Positions 10,641-21,350 of a stretch of 64,000 nucleotides of DNA are shown here, one piece after another. Source of the stretch: Tridacna crocea (taxonomy: Eukaryota > Mollusca > Bivalvia > Cardiida > Cardiidae); the NCBI GenBank assembly GCA_943736015.1, contig OX031066.1, forward strand, positions 11,598,245-11,662,244. Direction: 5' to 3'. The stretch's first letter is position 1. Each line of letters begins with the position of its first letter. Below the pieces are notes generated by a model. The model was not told the origin of the DNA, searched no databases, and saw only the letters and a list, made by a program, of their open reading frames with translations. The translations under genes and the position numbers were made by a program.

Positions 10641-11400
10641 AAAACGTGACGCGGTCCTTTAGTGCTACGTTTTCCCTTGTATTTCCTTTTGATAGGTCGC
10701 GACGATTTACCTGCATCGTATTGTCTTTTAACACGTTTGTTCATTTTTTTTTTTTCGATTATTTCGTTTCCTTCTGGTTCCTCTTCTTCGACGGTTCTTG
10801 CTATTCAGAAGTATAGTCTACAATTTTAGATGGGTTTATATCCTATCGTTCTACATATGTAGTTCTGACTTTGCTTGAGCAGTTGTTTGCTCTGCAGGTA
10901 AAACTGTTTTGACAGGAAATTGCTTGTCGTCACGTCTTTTTGTGCGGTCCACAGGTATCACTTTTAATCTCCAACCAGCGTCTGATTGATTCAAAGTTTC
11001 CTGACCTGAGCTGACAGCATCAAAGAAATCGAACATTTTTTGCGGATTAGGAACGTATAATTTCGTCGTTTTTTACTAATATGGATATGATTTTAAATGA
11101 CGTAATCAGCGCAGTGGTTCAATGAAGTCTGTAGCGTTTTCATCGTCTCCATTCGTTTTATAGATTTGAAAAACCTCATTTCTTTTGACAGGAACAAAGA
11201 ACGGATTGTCAAATATGTAGTTCCACCCAGATTTTTAGTTTTTTTTTTTCAATTCGTCTCGGCAATGGCCTTTCTTGTCCGCCCACAATCTACAAAGTAC
11301 TGAGGCTTCTTGTTTTGCTTCCTCTTTCATACGATTTGCTGAATAAACCACAAACCGTTATCGTATTTATGACCTTTTGTAACTCAGCCGCGTAAAACAA
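10641..11400 (-). other. decayed coding-like DNA between two Maverick-type remnants
   Basis: The minus strand holds a Lys/Arg-rich stretch (about 10640-10760) and a 61-codon open frame (10851-11036) of no recognised family. Its position between integrase and F54H12.2-like pieces suggests the rest of the same element. Stops are frequent in all frames. Confidence 0.35.
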
Positions 11401-11409
11401 ACCTTTCAT

Positions 11410-12240
11410 ATTGTCTTTTTTTTAAGCCCTATAATTTTTACATGGGTATTCCCTGTTTCAATGATTTTGCAGACACCTTAAAGACTTCGGTAGAGAATTG
11501 ATATGCTGAACGGAACGGTTGTTTAGTAAAACTTATGCGCACGAAATTAATCACCAACTTTATAAGTAAACACGGGTTTAGTTCTTCTTTTGTTTTATCG
11601 ACCTGTATAGGCGTTAAACCATTCAAACCAAGATGCGGTGTGTTATTATAATCACTTACGGCGTTCTCTAGAGAATCGATGTAACGATACTAATCATTCT
11701 GTAAAGAGAACTTTTGGTTGTGGGCTGAACACGTTCGACATAGTTAGCCTTTGCTGGATTTTGCACGAAAAAAAATATATATCTTCATCTTTCACTAGCT
11801 TTTTAAACCAGCGATTAACAAATTCCGATCCACGATCAGCTCGAATTTTCTTTGGCTTCTGCTAACGTAAAATACTCGTCACTGCTTCTAAGACAGCTTT
11901 CGCCGTTTTGTTTTTCAACGTTCGTACCCATAATTTTCTTGACAAGATGTCTACCGCAAATAGTAGAAATTACACTCCGCCATTTTCATCCGTTAAGTTA
12001 GCAGAGGACAGTAAAACGATATTCCACTGCTCATTAAGAGATGTTACTTGCAGATTTGCGGTCTTAAACCGATATCGCACCGGCTTTTGTAATGCATAAG
12101 AATCTTGATTGCTCAACCAATGTCGCACATAGTCGATCGTAAACTCATCGGGATACCTTAGATCCAAGACTTTCCATAACTTTTGCGGTCAACCAAAAGC
12201 TGAAGGATTTTGTTCTTCAAAGTATTACTTATTCAATATA
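11410..12240 (-). pseudogene. retrovirus-type integrase remnant (F54H12.3-like, Maverick/Polinton class)
   Basis: Minus-strand reading recovers the order expected for the integrase of Maverick-type elements, interrupted by frameshifts. An open frame at 11970-12167 has LSNQDSYALQKPVRYRFK, the linker before the core. IRADRGSEFVNRWFKK at about 11810-11860 carries the second catalytic Asp. YVERV near 11735-11750 fits the catalytic Glu region. An open frame at 11438-11626 includes STEVFKVS, typical of the C-terminal chromodomain-like or SH3-like tail. The DDE core would cut and join element ends to the chromosome. Domain order is preserved, but at least three frame changes and several stops make it dead. 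Together with the two F54H12.2-like pieces it argues that a Maverick-like element once occupied this area. Confidence 0.75.
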
Positions 12241-12380
12241 TTTTCTTTTTTTTGGTGTGTGACCATCTATCTCTCTAACAGCTTAAAAGAAGGTTTAAAA
12301 ATGCGTAAATCAATGGATTTTATATGTTCTGTTATAATGTCATCGATGCACCGAAAACAGCTAAACAAAAGATTAAAAAA

Positions 12381-12470
12381 AGATTTTGCTCACCTAGGAT
12401 TTTGCTCACTGAGGATTTTGCTCACCGAGGATTTTGCTCGCCGAGGATTTTGCTCCGAATACCGAGGATT
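12381..12470 (+). repeat. 16-bp tandem repeat
   Basis: Five units of GGATTTTGCTCACYGA, the last one interrupted by CGAATAC. The repeat is what keeps the two overlapping open frames here (12259-12548) open. Confidence 0.85.
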
Positions 12471-12571
12471 CCTCCTGTACTTTTAACACCACTGTGGTGG
12501 AGAGTTTATTCCAGAAACTATCAAGTTTTTCCTGCTAATGCTATATAGTTCGCTTGGTCTCAACGCCGTTT

Positions 12572-12796
12572 TTAACTCTCCACCACACAATCCCGACTTT
12601 CAACGAGCCTTAGAAAGAGAGCCTTTGAAAACATTGTAGGAAAAGGAGAAAATGCTGGAAACCAGCATTTTCTCCTTTTCCCACAATGTTTTCTATCCTT
12701 TCCAAATGGAATTTCAACTTTTGATTCAAGTTCATTTTGTCTTTTTTTGTCTCAATTTTGACTAGTCAAAAATTTTCTTGTTCGGTAAAGAGCTAA
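12572..12796 (+). mobile_element. TTAA-palindrome MITE, copy 2
   Basis: Runs from TTAACTCTCCACCACACAATCCC to GTTCGGTAAAGAGCTAA. The palindrome is nearly perfect except for a GTAGG/CCCAC difference. Confidence 0.88.
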
Positions 12797-13099
12797 ACGT
12801 ATTCTCAGCCATAAAAAGACGTCTATTGCACCTACGTATACGTGCTACTGAATTTCTCGATCCAGTATTACACACCAATGTCTATTTCACAAATAAATGA
12901 GGCCGAATCAGTCAGTGAGAGTTGAAAGAGGAATGAATCTTGTCGCAATGATTTTCAGAAACCTCCGTGCAACAGCTTTAGTTCTATGTGTACTAAGGTT
13001 CAATCCTTTCCGAGGATTGATGATAGTCAATGCAACAGGATTCAGTCCTCTCCTACCGCTGAACATTGTCTCGACGATGATCATGTGGGAAAGCAGCCA

Positions 13100-13320
13100 C
13101 TGGCTTGGAAAGAAAACCGTGCGAAGTACTGGTAGTTTAAGAAACTCCAGGACCGCATGGATAGGTGCACTGACCGCCGCGATATAACTGAAATAATGTT
13201 GAAAACGGCGTTAAACACCATTTAATCAATCATAAACTGTGATTCAACCCAACCGTGGTGCCCGTGGTTGTGACGTAGATCCTGGTCCTGAGTTCGATAT
13301 CCGGGAACCGGTGTCAACTT
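13100..13320 (+). mobile_element. SINE fragments (tail of one, head of another)
   Basis: 13170-13230 reads GACCGCCGCGATATAACTGA... then GGCGTTAAACACCA, matching the 3' tail of the SINE at 29657. 13250-13310 looks like a second tRNA-like head with GAGTTCGATATCC as B box. Boundaries are uncertain. Confidence 0.45.
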
Positions 13321-13661
13321 TAGAATTTTTCATGGCCCACACATTCTGTGCGAGTACTGGTATAGTTCCCAGGAAGCACTGTTTGCATTATTAGATTAAG
13401 GAGAGGAGAAGAAGGTGAATGAGAAGAAGAGTATCTACTTGTACATCGACCATGGCAGTCTATCTGGCTGTCTCTACGTATATAACAAGCTCTAACGGAT
13501 GACACAGACCATGTGGTGTGAACAGCAGGTGTTTCTGTGTTTTCTACGGTAATACTAATGACAAATAATGCCTCTGAGGAAAAACACTAAATATCTAGGC
13601 AGCCCTTATCCTGCTAAATAACTAAAATGAAATTTTTAATTCGATAATAAAAACCCATATA

Positions 13662-13932
13662 TGGCTTGCAACACGCGAAAAGGGACATTCGGACATTTGC
13701 GTAAAGTGTCGTCTCGGATTAGCTTGCGCAGTCCGCCTGCTGCGCAGGCTAATCCGAGACGGCTCTTTCCGTTTTTTATGATTTTTTATGTTTTGCGGAT
13801 TTCTACTGATGAAGAAAATCTAATGTAGACGTAAAGTGCCGTCTCGGATTAGCCTGCGTGGACTGCGCAGGCTGATCCGAGACGGCACTTTACGCAAATG
13901 TCCAAATGTCCTTTTTCGTTTGTTGCAAGCCA
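13662..13932. mobile_element. MITE with about 70-bp terminal inverted repeats
   Basis: Starts TGGCTTGCAACACGCGAAAA and ends with the mirrored TTTTTCGTTTGTTGCAAGCCA. The arms pair through GACATTTGCGTAAAGTG and TCTCGGATTAGC to the inner CAGTCC with only a few mismatches. Each half also carries its own CTGCGCAG-type hairpin, giving three nested palindromes in 271 bp. The inner word is related to a hairpin block common in bivalve repeats. Confidence 0.9.
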
Positions 13933-13978
13933 ATTATTGAAATTCCAACGTATGTTGGGGGAATAATGTCTCTTTCTC

Positions 13979-14042
13979 GGACAGTGTTGATTCAAGATCA
14001 GACTACACGTTCTGTGCAGTCTGATCTTGATCTACACTGTCC
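13979..14042. repeat. hairpin with GATCAGACT/AGTCTGATC arms
   Basis: GGACAGTGT...CAAGATCAGACT pairs with AGTCTGATCTTG...ACACTGTCC around a short loop. Half of the same hairpin reappears at 61912-61972, so it belongs to a dispersed element. Confidence 0.8.
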
Positions 14043-14049
14043 GCAAAAG

Positions 14050-15130
14050 GTCAGTGAGTCGCTCTTAGAAGCGCAGGCTAAGACTTAACCCACAGAGCGC
14101 TTGTCAGTTTCGAATGATTAAGATTTGACGTCTTACGTCTTAAATGAGACTAAGAGTTGCGGACAGTCTGATTTTTTTCATACAGTGTTCACAATTGAAC
14201 AATTTAGTCACTTGAAAACTAAAAGTTAACTTCATTTAAATGCTTAGTGACAAAAATAAACTTATTGAAAATGAAACCTTAATCAAAACGAGTGACGGGA
14301 ATTACTAGGAAAAAAAAAAAACGATAGTCAATAGAACTATATAAGGGCATAGAATACTTAGAAACTGAAAACTTTTTAAAGCTATTCACTACTACAGTAG
14401 ACGACAATTTCCTAATTTTTTTTAAGTTTTCCATGTTGACGATATTAAACGACATTTTCAAAAGTATTCTTTCAACACTCCTTATTCTCGTAATTCATTT
14501 GACATGTGTACAGTTCGTAAAGGTAAGAAAGTGGTTGGGGATAGCTATTCCACCACCACGTCACACTCTCGCACTCCGATTGCGTCTTTCGATGAATCCC
14601 CACAAACACGGGCACCCTAGAATTGTTCTTCTCAAGAAGACCTGTTCACCGCAGTGACCCCAATTTTTTTATTCCTCCAGTGACACAAAATAGTCCACTC
14701 AATATACAATAAAAGCACATCTAATGGGTCTCCTACTACCCAAATTTGAAACACACCAAAATTATATACTACTAAGCCCTCTTAGCTCCATAAATCAAAG
14801 TAATTTAGAAATAGAAGACAAAAACGTTCAAGAAGGTTTTCTGAAATGCCTGTTATATGAGTATGAAGGTAGACTAAATATAAGGTGTTATTTATGTTTC
14901 GATTACTTTGAGTGAAATGAATCTACCATCTCTATTTGGACCATACCGATCTTTAAAATGGATAAATTATACTGTATTTTTCAATTGGCGTAGGTTTTAA
15001 AAATAGGTACCTGTTTTCATCATTTTGCCATAGAGCAGTGAATTAATAGTGTCGGGGCGCTGTTCAAATAAGTGAATGTTTCAAGTTCAAGAAATCTTGT
15101 TTTAAATGAAGAAATATTAATAACCTGGAG
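14050..15130. other. no recognised feature
   Basis: AT-rich DNA with short open frames (14279-14915) that carry no motif. Confidence 0.35.
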
Positions 15131-15576
15131 GACGGTCTCTCTCTAGGGGCGGGGGTCATTTCCAAAGTGACAGGAACACCACTTTTGTGGAGCTCAACTT
15201 TATGCCAAGTGTAAGGCTTAAAAGTATGCAAAATGTGCAGGTTATATTCTCAATTTACAAGACGACCCTACGGTTTGTTCATTTTGAAAATGAAACAGGG
15301 GTTTGTCGATACCTCAACAGTTATTCAAGAATGATAAATGTTTTATTGTACATCAGCTTTTCTTTTTCTACTCTAGTACATTGGTTGAATTAAACGATTA
15401 TATAGAAAGAAGTTGAATACGCCTGCCTGTCCTTGAAACCAAACAAATACTTCAATTGTGTTTCAAAATCAAAACGAAAAGGTAATTCACCCAACAACTA
15501 TATATAGCATTAAAACGCTAAGCCCTGGAAACCTGTATTGGTATGTTCATAGACGTAGCCCTGGGGTACTGACTGT

Positions 15577-15802
15577 TTAAACCTTTGCCACACAATGAAG
15601 ACTTTTGACGACCCTTAGAAGCAAGCCTTTTGAAAGAATTGTGGGAAAAGGAGAAAATGCTGGTAACCAGCATTTTCTCCCTTTCCCATGGATGCTATCT
15701 TATCTATAAACAGTTGCACCTTTCGAGCCGAATGAAAATTGTCGTCTGCAGATGCTTTCAATTTGAAAAGGGCTAAAAATTTGTCGTCTGGTTAAGGTTT
15801 AA
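15577..15802 (+). mobile_element. TTAA-palindrome MITE, copy 3
   Basis: Inserted in the left arm of the third fold-back. It is flanked by ACTGTTTAAAC and GTTTAAACAG. The right arm at about 17410-17430 keeps the uninterrupted counterpart (ACTGTTGAAAC in reverse complement), an empty site consistent with TTAA duplication. Confidence 0.92.
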
Positions 15803-16109
15803 ACAGCAAAACAAAAAAAAAAGTGAACTCTGTGCATACCCGATATCGATGAAAAAAAAAACTTCTTTCAGTAGCACCTTTCTTCATATTTCTTCTTGTA
15901 AAAGAACACTTCATTAACAAAAAATGTCATGTAATAGTACTTTCTTAAAAAAAAAAAACACTCATTGTTGGAAAAGGAAAATTTCGGTAGAAAAAAGGCA
16001 ATTGAAACGTAAGAAAGTAGTATTTTTTCTTTTTTACACGATGTTTTAAAACGATATTTTTTAAAAGCCCTGCCCCTGCCCCTAGCTGTGGTTCTAGATT
16101 TCTCTTTCT

Positions 16110-16110
16110 T

Positions 16111-16141
<31 letters not shown>

Positions 16142-16293
16142 GCCATTCTCTGTCCCTCTATCTCTCATTCTCTGTCCCTGTCTCTCTCTCATTCTCTGTC
16201 CGTCTCTCTCTCTGTCCGTCTCTCTCTCTCATTCTCTGTCTGTCTCTCTCTCTCTGTTCTTTTTCATTCTCTGTCCGTCTCTCTCTCTCATTG
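16110..16293 (+). repeat. (CT)n microsatellite region
   Basis: Long CT run with ATTCTCTGTC interruptions at intervals of roughly 25-35 bp. This alone creates the overlapping open frames here. Confidence 0.95.
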
Positions 16294-16741
16294 GAAATGT
16301 GCACTTGAGATCTCCGAGACAAATTGCTACACAAAAGAATGTCCTGCTTTTCAATTTCTTTCTTTCTCCCTATGTTACTTATTCCTTTAGTTTTGTCATA
16401 AAAAGGGACAAAAAGAAAGACTCAAAGACAAAAAACTGTCTGAAAGCCTGAACAAATGACAAACTGTTTTAGAGCACATCAAATGACGGATTGTCAGCAA
16501 AAGAGACCCAAATCCGGACTGTCATAAATACAGACAAATAATCTAAAGAGACTGAAAAATATCGGAATGCAAAATGAGATGTAGGGAAGAACTGCAAAGA
16601 GTGCTTTCCTGGAGTTTCTTACACCAGTACACCAGCACCATTTGGTTTAGCCAATCAGAATTTGTCTTATTTTCAAATTTACAAAATTCTGGAGAATAAG
16701 ACCAAGAATGTTTTAAGAATGATTGGTGAATTTAGAGCCTG

Positions 16742-16832
16742 GTTAACAGCATTTTGCTTTTTTCCCACAAAATGTTTCATTTTTTTTTTTTCTAAAGGGC
16801 ATGAAAAACTTGGGATTGTGTGGTAAAGGTTT
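16742..16832 (-). mobile_element. right-half fragment of TTAA-palindrome MITE
   Basis: GGTTAACAGCATTTTGC, then TTTTTTCCCACAAAATGTTTC and TGTGTGGTAAAGG match the right half of a minus copy. Confidence 0.6.
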
Positions 16833-17007
16833 GATCTTATATCATTTTATTCTTGGTTTTGTCGTGTTAATGACTGTTTTGTACATAATTTCAGCTGTAC
16901 TAAGGTGGCCAGTGCACATATTTCTGCTTTTCAATACCTTTTCGAAGTTCAGTCTTTCAACGACAATGGACTTTGTCGGACATGAATGACTGATGAATAG
17001 AGAGGGA

Positions 17008-17108
17008 GCGAGGGGGAAAAAGTGAGAGAAAGAGAGAAAGAAAGAAAATAAAGAGAGAGAGAAAGAAACAGAGAAAATAAAAGAGAGAGAGAGAGAGAGA
17101 GAGAGAGG
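17008..17108 (+). repeat. (GA)n microsatellite
   Basis: GA-rich tract at the inner end of the right fold-back arm, mirror of the (CT)n tract. Confidence 0.95.
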
Positions 17109-17867
17109 ATATGAAAGAAAAAGAAGGGAGCCAGAGCTTGGGACAGGAGCACGACCAGGGCCTTTAAAACATGGCGTTTGCAAACATCGTGATAACCCTC
17201 ATTCCTTACGTTTCAAATGCCTTTTTCATACAAACAATTTTTCCTTTCTCCACAATGATCGCTTTTCTGTCAAAGTCAGTATTATTGCATGACAATTCTT
17301 GTTATTCAAGTGTTCATTTTTACAAGAAGAAATACGAAGAAAACGGGAGCAACTTCAAACATATTTTTTTTTATCATCGATATCGGGTAATGTTCACTTC
17401 TTTTGTTCTGTTAGTTTCAACAGTTAGTACCCCCGGGCTACGTCTATCAACACGCCATTACGGGCTTCCAGGGCTTAGTGTTTTGTTTCTATATATAGTT
17501 GTTGGTGAATTTTTTGTATTAATTTTAAAACAGAATTTAAGCATTCGTTTGGTATCAAAGACAGACGGGCGTATATAACTTCTTTCTATCTAATCGTTTA
17601 CTTCAATCAATTTACTAGAGTAGATAAAGACATGCTGAAATAAAGTAAAACATTTATTATTCTTGAATAACTGTTGAGTGTCGAGAAACCTGTTTCATTT
17701 TCAAAATGAACAAACCGTATGGTCGTCTTGTAAATTGTGAATAAAACTTGCACATTTTGCATACTTTTAGGCCTTATACTTGGCATAAAGTTGAGCTCCA
17801 CAAAAGTGGTGTTCCTTTCATTTGACCAATTGTCCCAGCCCCGTCCCCCTCCCTCCTCTTCCCATAT

Positions 17868-17993
17868 GAGAGAGAGAGAGAGGGAGAGGGAGAGGGAGAG
17901 AGAGAGAGAGGGAGAGAGAGAGGGAGAGAGAGAGAGAGGGAGGGAGAGAGAGGGAGAGAGAGAGAGGGAGAGGGAGAGAGAGAGAGGGAGAGG
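17868..17993 (+). repeat. (GA/GGGA)n microsatellite
   Basis: Pure purine tract of about 126 bp just outside the right fold-back arm. All open frames crossing it are low-complexity artefacts. Confidence 0.95.
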
Positions 17994-18011
17994 GCCGACA
18001 CTTACCGCGTC

Positions 18012-18170
18012 GTGAGGACAAATCAACGCTCTCAGACCCTCGTCGTGAGGACACTATGGGAAAGTGAGGACACAATTTTTGTCCTCACTATTACTATGTC
18101 GATTTACATTCCGCATAGTTCAAAATGGATTTTAAAAACTTTTTTTTGCTGTGAGGACACAAGTCCTCAT
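18012..18170 (+). repeat. cluster of GTGAGGACA motifs
   Basis: GTGAGGACA occurs at 18012, 18045, 18064 and 18151. The third and fourth copies face a TGTCCTCAC or GTCCTCA mirror and form small hairpins. The same motif builds minisatellites at 31.24-31.79 kb and 47.79-48.12 kb. Confidence 0.75.
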
Positions 18171-18997
18171 AATCATTTCTCTCACTCTCTTGACCGTGAG
18201 GTGAATTTTCAATTCTAATGTTGAGTAGAATTGGACGGATACCAGTCACTTACTCCGTGGATCAAAGGATGGGTACCAGACGGAACCGGATGTGCATATG
18301 CTTTGATGGCGGGATGAAATTGAAGCGAAATACTGAAATAAAGGTAATAAATTCCCATAATTTACTTTTATATTTGTACGGGATATCGATTTTTATCCAT
18401 GAATTGTTGATTTTTTATTGAATTTCTACCAGTTTCGACGAGTACAAGCCAGATTAATTCAGTATGAGTGGAAAATGTGAAGAATGTTTCTTGCTTCGTT
18501 GTGTCATCGTACGTAGTGTTCCAAAATTCAATCGATGCTCTCATGATAGCCTTGAGTGTTCGAATTCCCTGATGATAAGGAAACATCAAAATAGAACAAA
18601 GAGTTTCGAGAGGAATAGTAAGAAGAAAGTGCTTGTCTGCATAAAATAATCCTTTCTGATCGTTTTCATGTAAAAAAAAAAGAATTGATGTTAATTTCAA
18701 CAGTCAGCCGCTTAAAAACGAACATGCCGTTGGCCTCCTTGAGCCAAAATGGCGTGACCTAATATCTGGCAGCTCGGCAGTAATACTTTAATTTCTTTTT
18801 GAAATGGCATGATAAAAATTTAAGGCAAAAACAACACACATTTTTCATTAAAATGATTCTTTTGACCACTTGTTAGCTCATACTGTTAATTTATCAATGG
18901 GTATACCCTATTACCCTACAGAATCTACGTGCGGACAGGAAGAGTTAAATCAACGGACTGAAGTACTAAACTGTATTACGCTCAGTACAATGCAAAT
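18171..18997. other. no recognised feature
   Basis: The longest open frame (18368-18700, minus, 110 codons) has no motif I recognise and no supporting splice context. I do not call it a gene. Confidence 0.3.
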
Positions 18998-19209
18998 GAC
19001 AAAATTTTAGACTTGTCCAAACTGAAAGCATTTGTAGATGAGAAGATAAAAGTTACTCAAAAATTGAAAGTTGACTTCAGAAAAGTAGAAAACATTGTGG
19101 GAAAAGGAGAAAATTCTGATTACCAGCATTTTCTCCTTTTCCCAAAATGTTTTCAGAAGGTTTCTTCCTATGGGTCGTAAAAACCAGGGATTGTTTGGTA
19201 AAGGGTTAA
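18998..19209 (-). mobile_element. TTAA-palindrome MITE, copy 4
   Basis: Minus copy ending TTGTTTGGTAAAGGGTTAA. The left terminus is worn away before GACAAAATTTTAGACTTG. The palindrome is present with one change at its centre (CTGATTACCAG). Confidence 0.85.
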
Positions 19210-19759
19210 GTCTTTTCCAAATGAAAGAAATTTGGACCAGTCCAAATTGAAAGGATTTGAAAATTACAAGAAGTACCGGACTCAAAAACAGAATTTTGTT
19301 TCAAGTTGTAATTACCATGAATTATTTGGTAAAAGGTTAAATAGTCCAATCATATTGCGAGGATACTTTCAGGCCATAAATGATGAATCATCACAAAAGA
19401 GAATTAGATTGTAATGCTTGCTCAGGGATCATTCTGGGTCGCGAAATCGCGAGATTCTCTCATTAAAATTGTAAAAATCGCATCTCTAAATCTCAATTGA
19501 AACAAAATCTTGCATGCCGATTTTTGGCAGATGATAGGGATAGAACTCGAGTGTCAGTCCTTACATAGTGTAAATCCGCACAATAAACTAATCTATACAC
19601 TGGTTCCCCGCATCGTAAAACAAGATATACGGGAAGTAGATTACCATTTGCAACATTCGGCTTGTTCAGTGTTTTTCCTTATCATTAGTGGACCGTAATG
19701 TTGTGTACGAATGCAGTTCGTGTTGAAGTTGTCTGAAGTTCTGTGTCAGGCACAGTGCA

Positions 19760-19936
19760 AGGAAAATGCCTCCAAAGAAGAGGAAACCCCTTTAAGAAAC
19801 CGAATTTCCTCAGATCACTGTGATCAGCTTATGAGACTTGTCATTGAGAGGCCTCCTTTACATGAATTTGATTATAGATATGCATTGAGGGTGTGGCAGA
19901 GCCAAAAGTCAAGATTTATTTTGAAAAAATGTTGAC
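19760..19936 (+). pseudogene. hAT-type transposase C-terminal fragment
   Basis: The open frame 19711-19935 ends in LRNRISSDHCDQLMRLVIE, then PPLHEFDYRYALRVWQSQK before its stop. That is the pattern seen at the very C-terminus of hAT-type transposases and the zinc-finger proteins derived from them (N-R-L/I, a short helix ending LMR-x-x-IEGP, then a hydrophobic F-D/N-Y/F...A...W). Only this dimerisation-tail end is present. The upstream DNA does not continue the domain and is MITE-rich, so it is a fragment or possibly a last exon. It lies 1.4 kb from a non-autonomous hAT element (21351), but nothing ties the two together directly. Confidence 0.5.
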
Positions 19937-19959
19937 ACACTGGTTTTTAGTCGTAAGAC

Positions 19960-20045
19960 TTGTGAAAACAATGTGGGGAAAGGAGAAATTGCTCAATATA
20001 TATTGAGCAGTTTATCCCTTTTTCCAACATCATTTTCTCTCGTTT
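19960..20045 (+). mobile_element. variant hairpin fragment of the MITE family
   Basis: GTGAAAACAATGTGGGGAAA...GCTCAATATATATTGAGC...TTTTTCCAACAT. It is the same outer stem as the TTAA MITE with a different palindrome centre. Confidence 0.6.
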
Positions 20046-20076
20046 CAGAGAAAGTAGTCACTTTTAACATAGTGTC

Positions 20077-20291
20077 TTAACCCTTTACTCCATAGATACT
20101 CATTTCTACGCATTGCTTGTAACAGCCTTTGGAACACATTGTGGCAAAAGGTGAAATTGCGAGCAATTTCACCTTTTGCCACAATGTTTTCTACACTACC
20201 AAAAGGTATCATATACACATAAGAAAAGGCTTCATCCTTGCTGTTATTTAGGGTCAATTATAGATACCACAGAAATGCCGTAAGGGGTTAA
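20077..20291 (+). mobile_element. divergent TTAA MITE subfamily
   Basis: Starts TTAACCCTTTACTCCATAG and ends TGCCGTAAGGGGTTAA. The centre is a perfect palindrome built on GGTGAAATTGCGAGCAATTT instead of the usual AAATGCTGGTAACC. It shares termini and the CATTGTGG...CCACAATG outer stem, so it is a sister subfamily. Confidence 0.85.
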
Positions 20292-20447
20292 GGGTAAAGA
20301 GGTTTGGATTTGTCGTTTGGAGAAGAGTTAGATTCCTGAAAAATGAAAAATAAAAAATCTCATTAAAATTTTAAATCTCTCATAATTTTTTAGCAAAAGG
20401 AACATTTTCTCTCATATATACGTCCAACCAGAATGATCCCTGCTTGC

Positions 20448-20504
20448 TAATCAAATCTAAATTATATAATAAGCAATCAAATCTAAATTATATAATAAGC
20501 AATC
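20448..20504 (+). repeat. two-unit 28-bp tandem duplication
   Basis: AATCAAATCTAAATTATATA plus ATAAGC is repeated exactly twice. Confidence 0.9.
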
Positions 20505-20528
20505 ATCTTTCGGTAACTCTAGGCTGTG

Positions 20529-20754
20529 TTACTCTTTACCAGACAATCTCGAGTTTTCTTGACGGTGAGAAAAAAGTCACTGAAAACACTGTGGGAAAAG
20601 CTGAAATGATGGTAACCAGCATTTTCCCTTTTCCTACAATGTGTTCTGCCCTCCAATAGCAAGTTTTAATCTTAGAACCAAGTTAATTTTTTTGTCTGCA
20701 AATCCTTCAGTTTGGACCAGTCTCAGATAATTATGTTGTTTGGAAAAGTGTTAA
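20529..20754 (+). mobile_element. TTAA-palindrome MITE, copy 5
   Basis: Left end TTACTCTTTACCAGACAATC, right end TTGTTTGGAAAAGTGTTAA. The left palindrome arm has mutations (GCTGAAATGATGG). Confidence 0.82.
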
Positions 20755-20959
20755 ATAAAGTCTGCTGTAACCTGCACTAATTTATCTATTGCTGTCCTGG
20801 ATAGTTTAACCTCATTATCTCCCACTAGATGGCATTCTATAAATATTCATTTATCTAATATGGGCATCCTGGGTACTGAACCGAATCACTTTCCTACGAG
20901 ACAACCGTTACTTTGAATTTAAAATTTAAATAAAGGTTAATCAATAAAACCCTACCTCA

Positions 20960-21165
20960 TGCAATTTACTCAGCTATTATCAGCAGTTTAGAGAAATCTG
21001 AAGCTAAAGCAGGTCTCATTTCTCCTCAAATGTATTGATAAAAATTATTTTCAACATTGCTACTTTAAGCGTAATATTACAGTCAGCCCGCTTTCTGGGC
21101 TAGTGATGCGTCATATAAGACAGTCAAATCTTCAAAAAATATGACATGCGCAGACAACAAGTTTA
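20960..21165 (+). repeat. dispersed repeat shared with 37226-37437
   Basis: Both copies contain CTCATTTCTCCTCAAA, TATTTTCAACATTGCT, GCATAATATTACAGTC-type text and ATATGACATGCGCAGACAAC in the same order and orientation. Confidence 0.85.
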
Positions 21166-21350
21166 GTCTGTAAAAGTTTAACATCTTGCTGTAAATCATT
21201 TAAAAGTGGGTGTGTACTGTGTTGGAAAATACACACTGCAGTCACAACCCTTACCTCGGCTATCAACTAATAAATGCTTTATAATTTCTTTTTCGATCTG
21301 AATTGCCAGTGCTGAAAAAAAAGTGCTGGTCCGAGGTCCGGGACCTACTG

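Larger units (their letters stand above)
15135..17845. repeat. third large fold-back: arms 15135-16100 and 17115-17845
   Basis: Arms pair across several landmarks: CACTTTTGTGGAGCTCAAC (15180) with its mirror (17795), AAACCGTA/TACGGTTT-type blocks, AGCCCTGGAA (15520) with TTCCAGGGCT (17466), and ATATCGATG with CATCGATATC. A TTAA MITE sits only in the left arm. The inner ends are a (CT)n tract on the left and a (GA)n tract on the right, so even the microsatellites are mirrored. Confidence 0.85.

Noticed and set aside
12259-12548. Two overlapping open frames with repeated SPRILLTEDF-like text
   Set aside because: Produced by the 16-bp tandem repeat.
16088-18075. Ser/Leu-rich and Arg/Glu-rich open frames
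   Set aside because: They are translations of (CT)n and (GA)n tracts.
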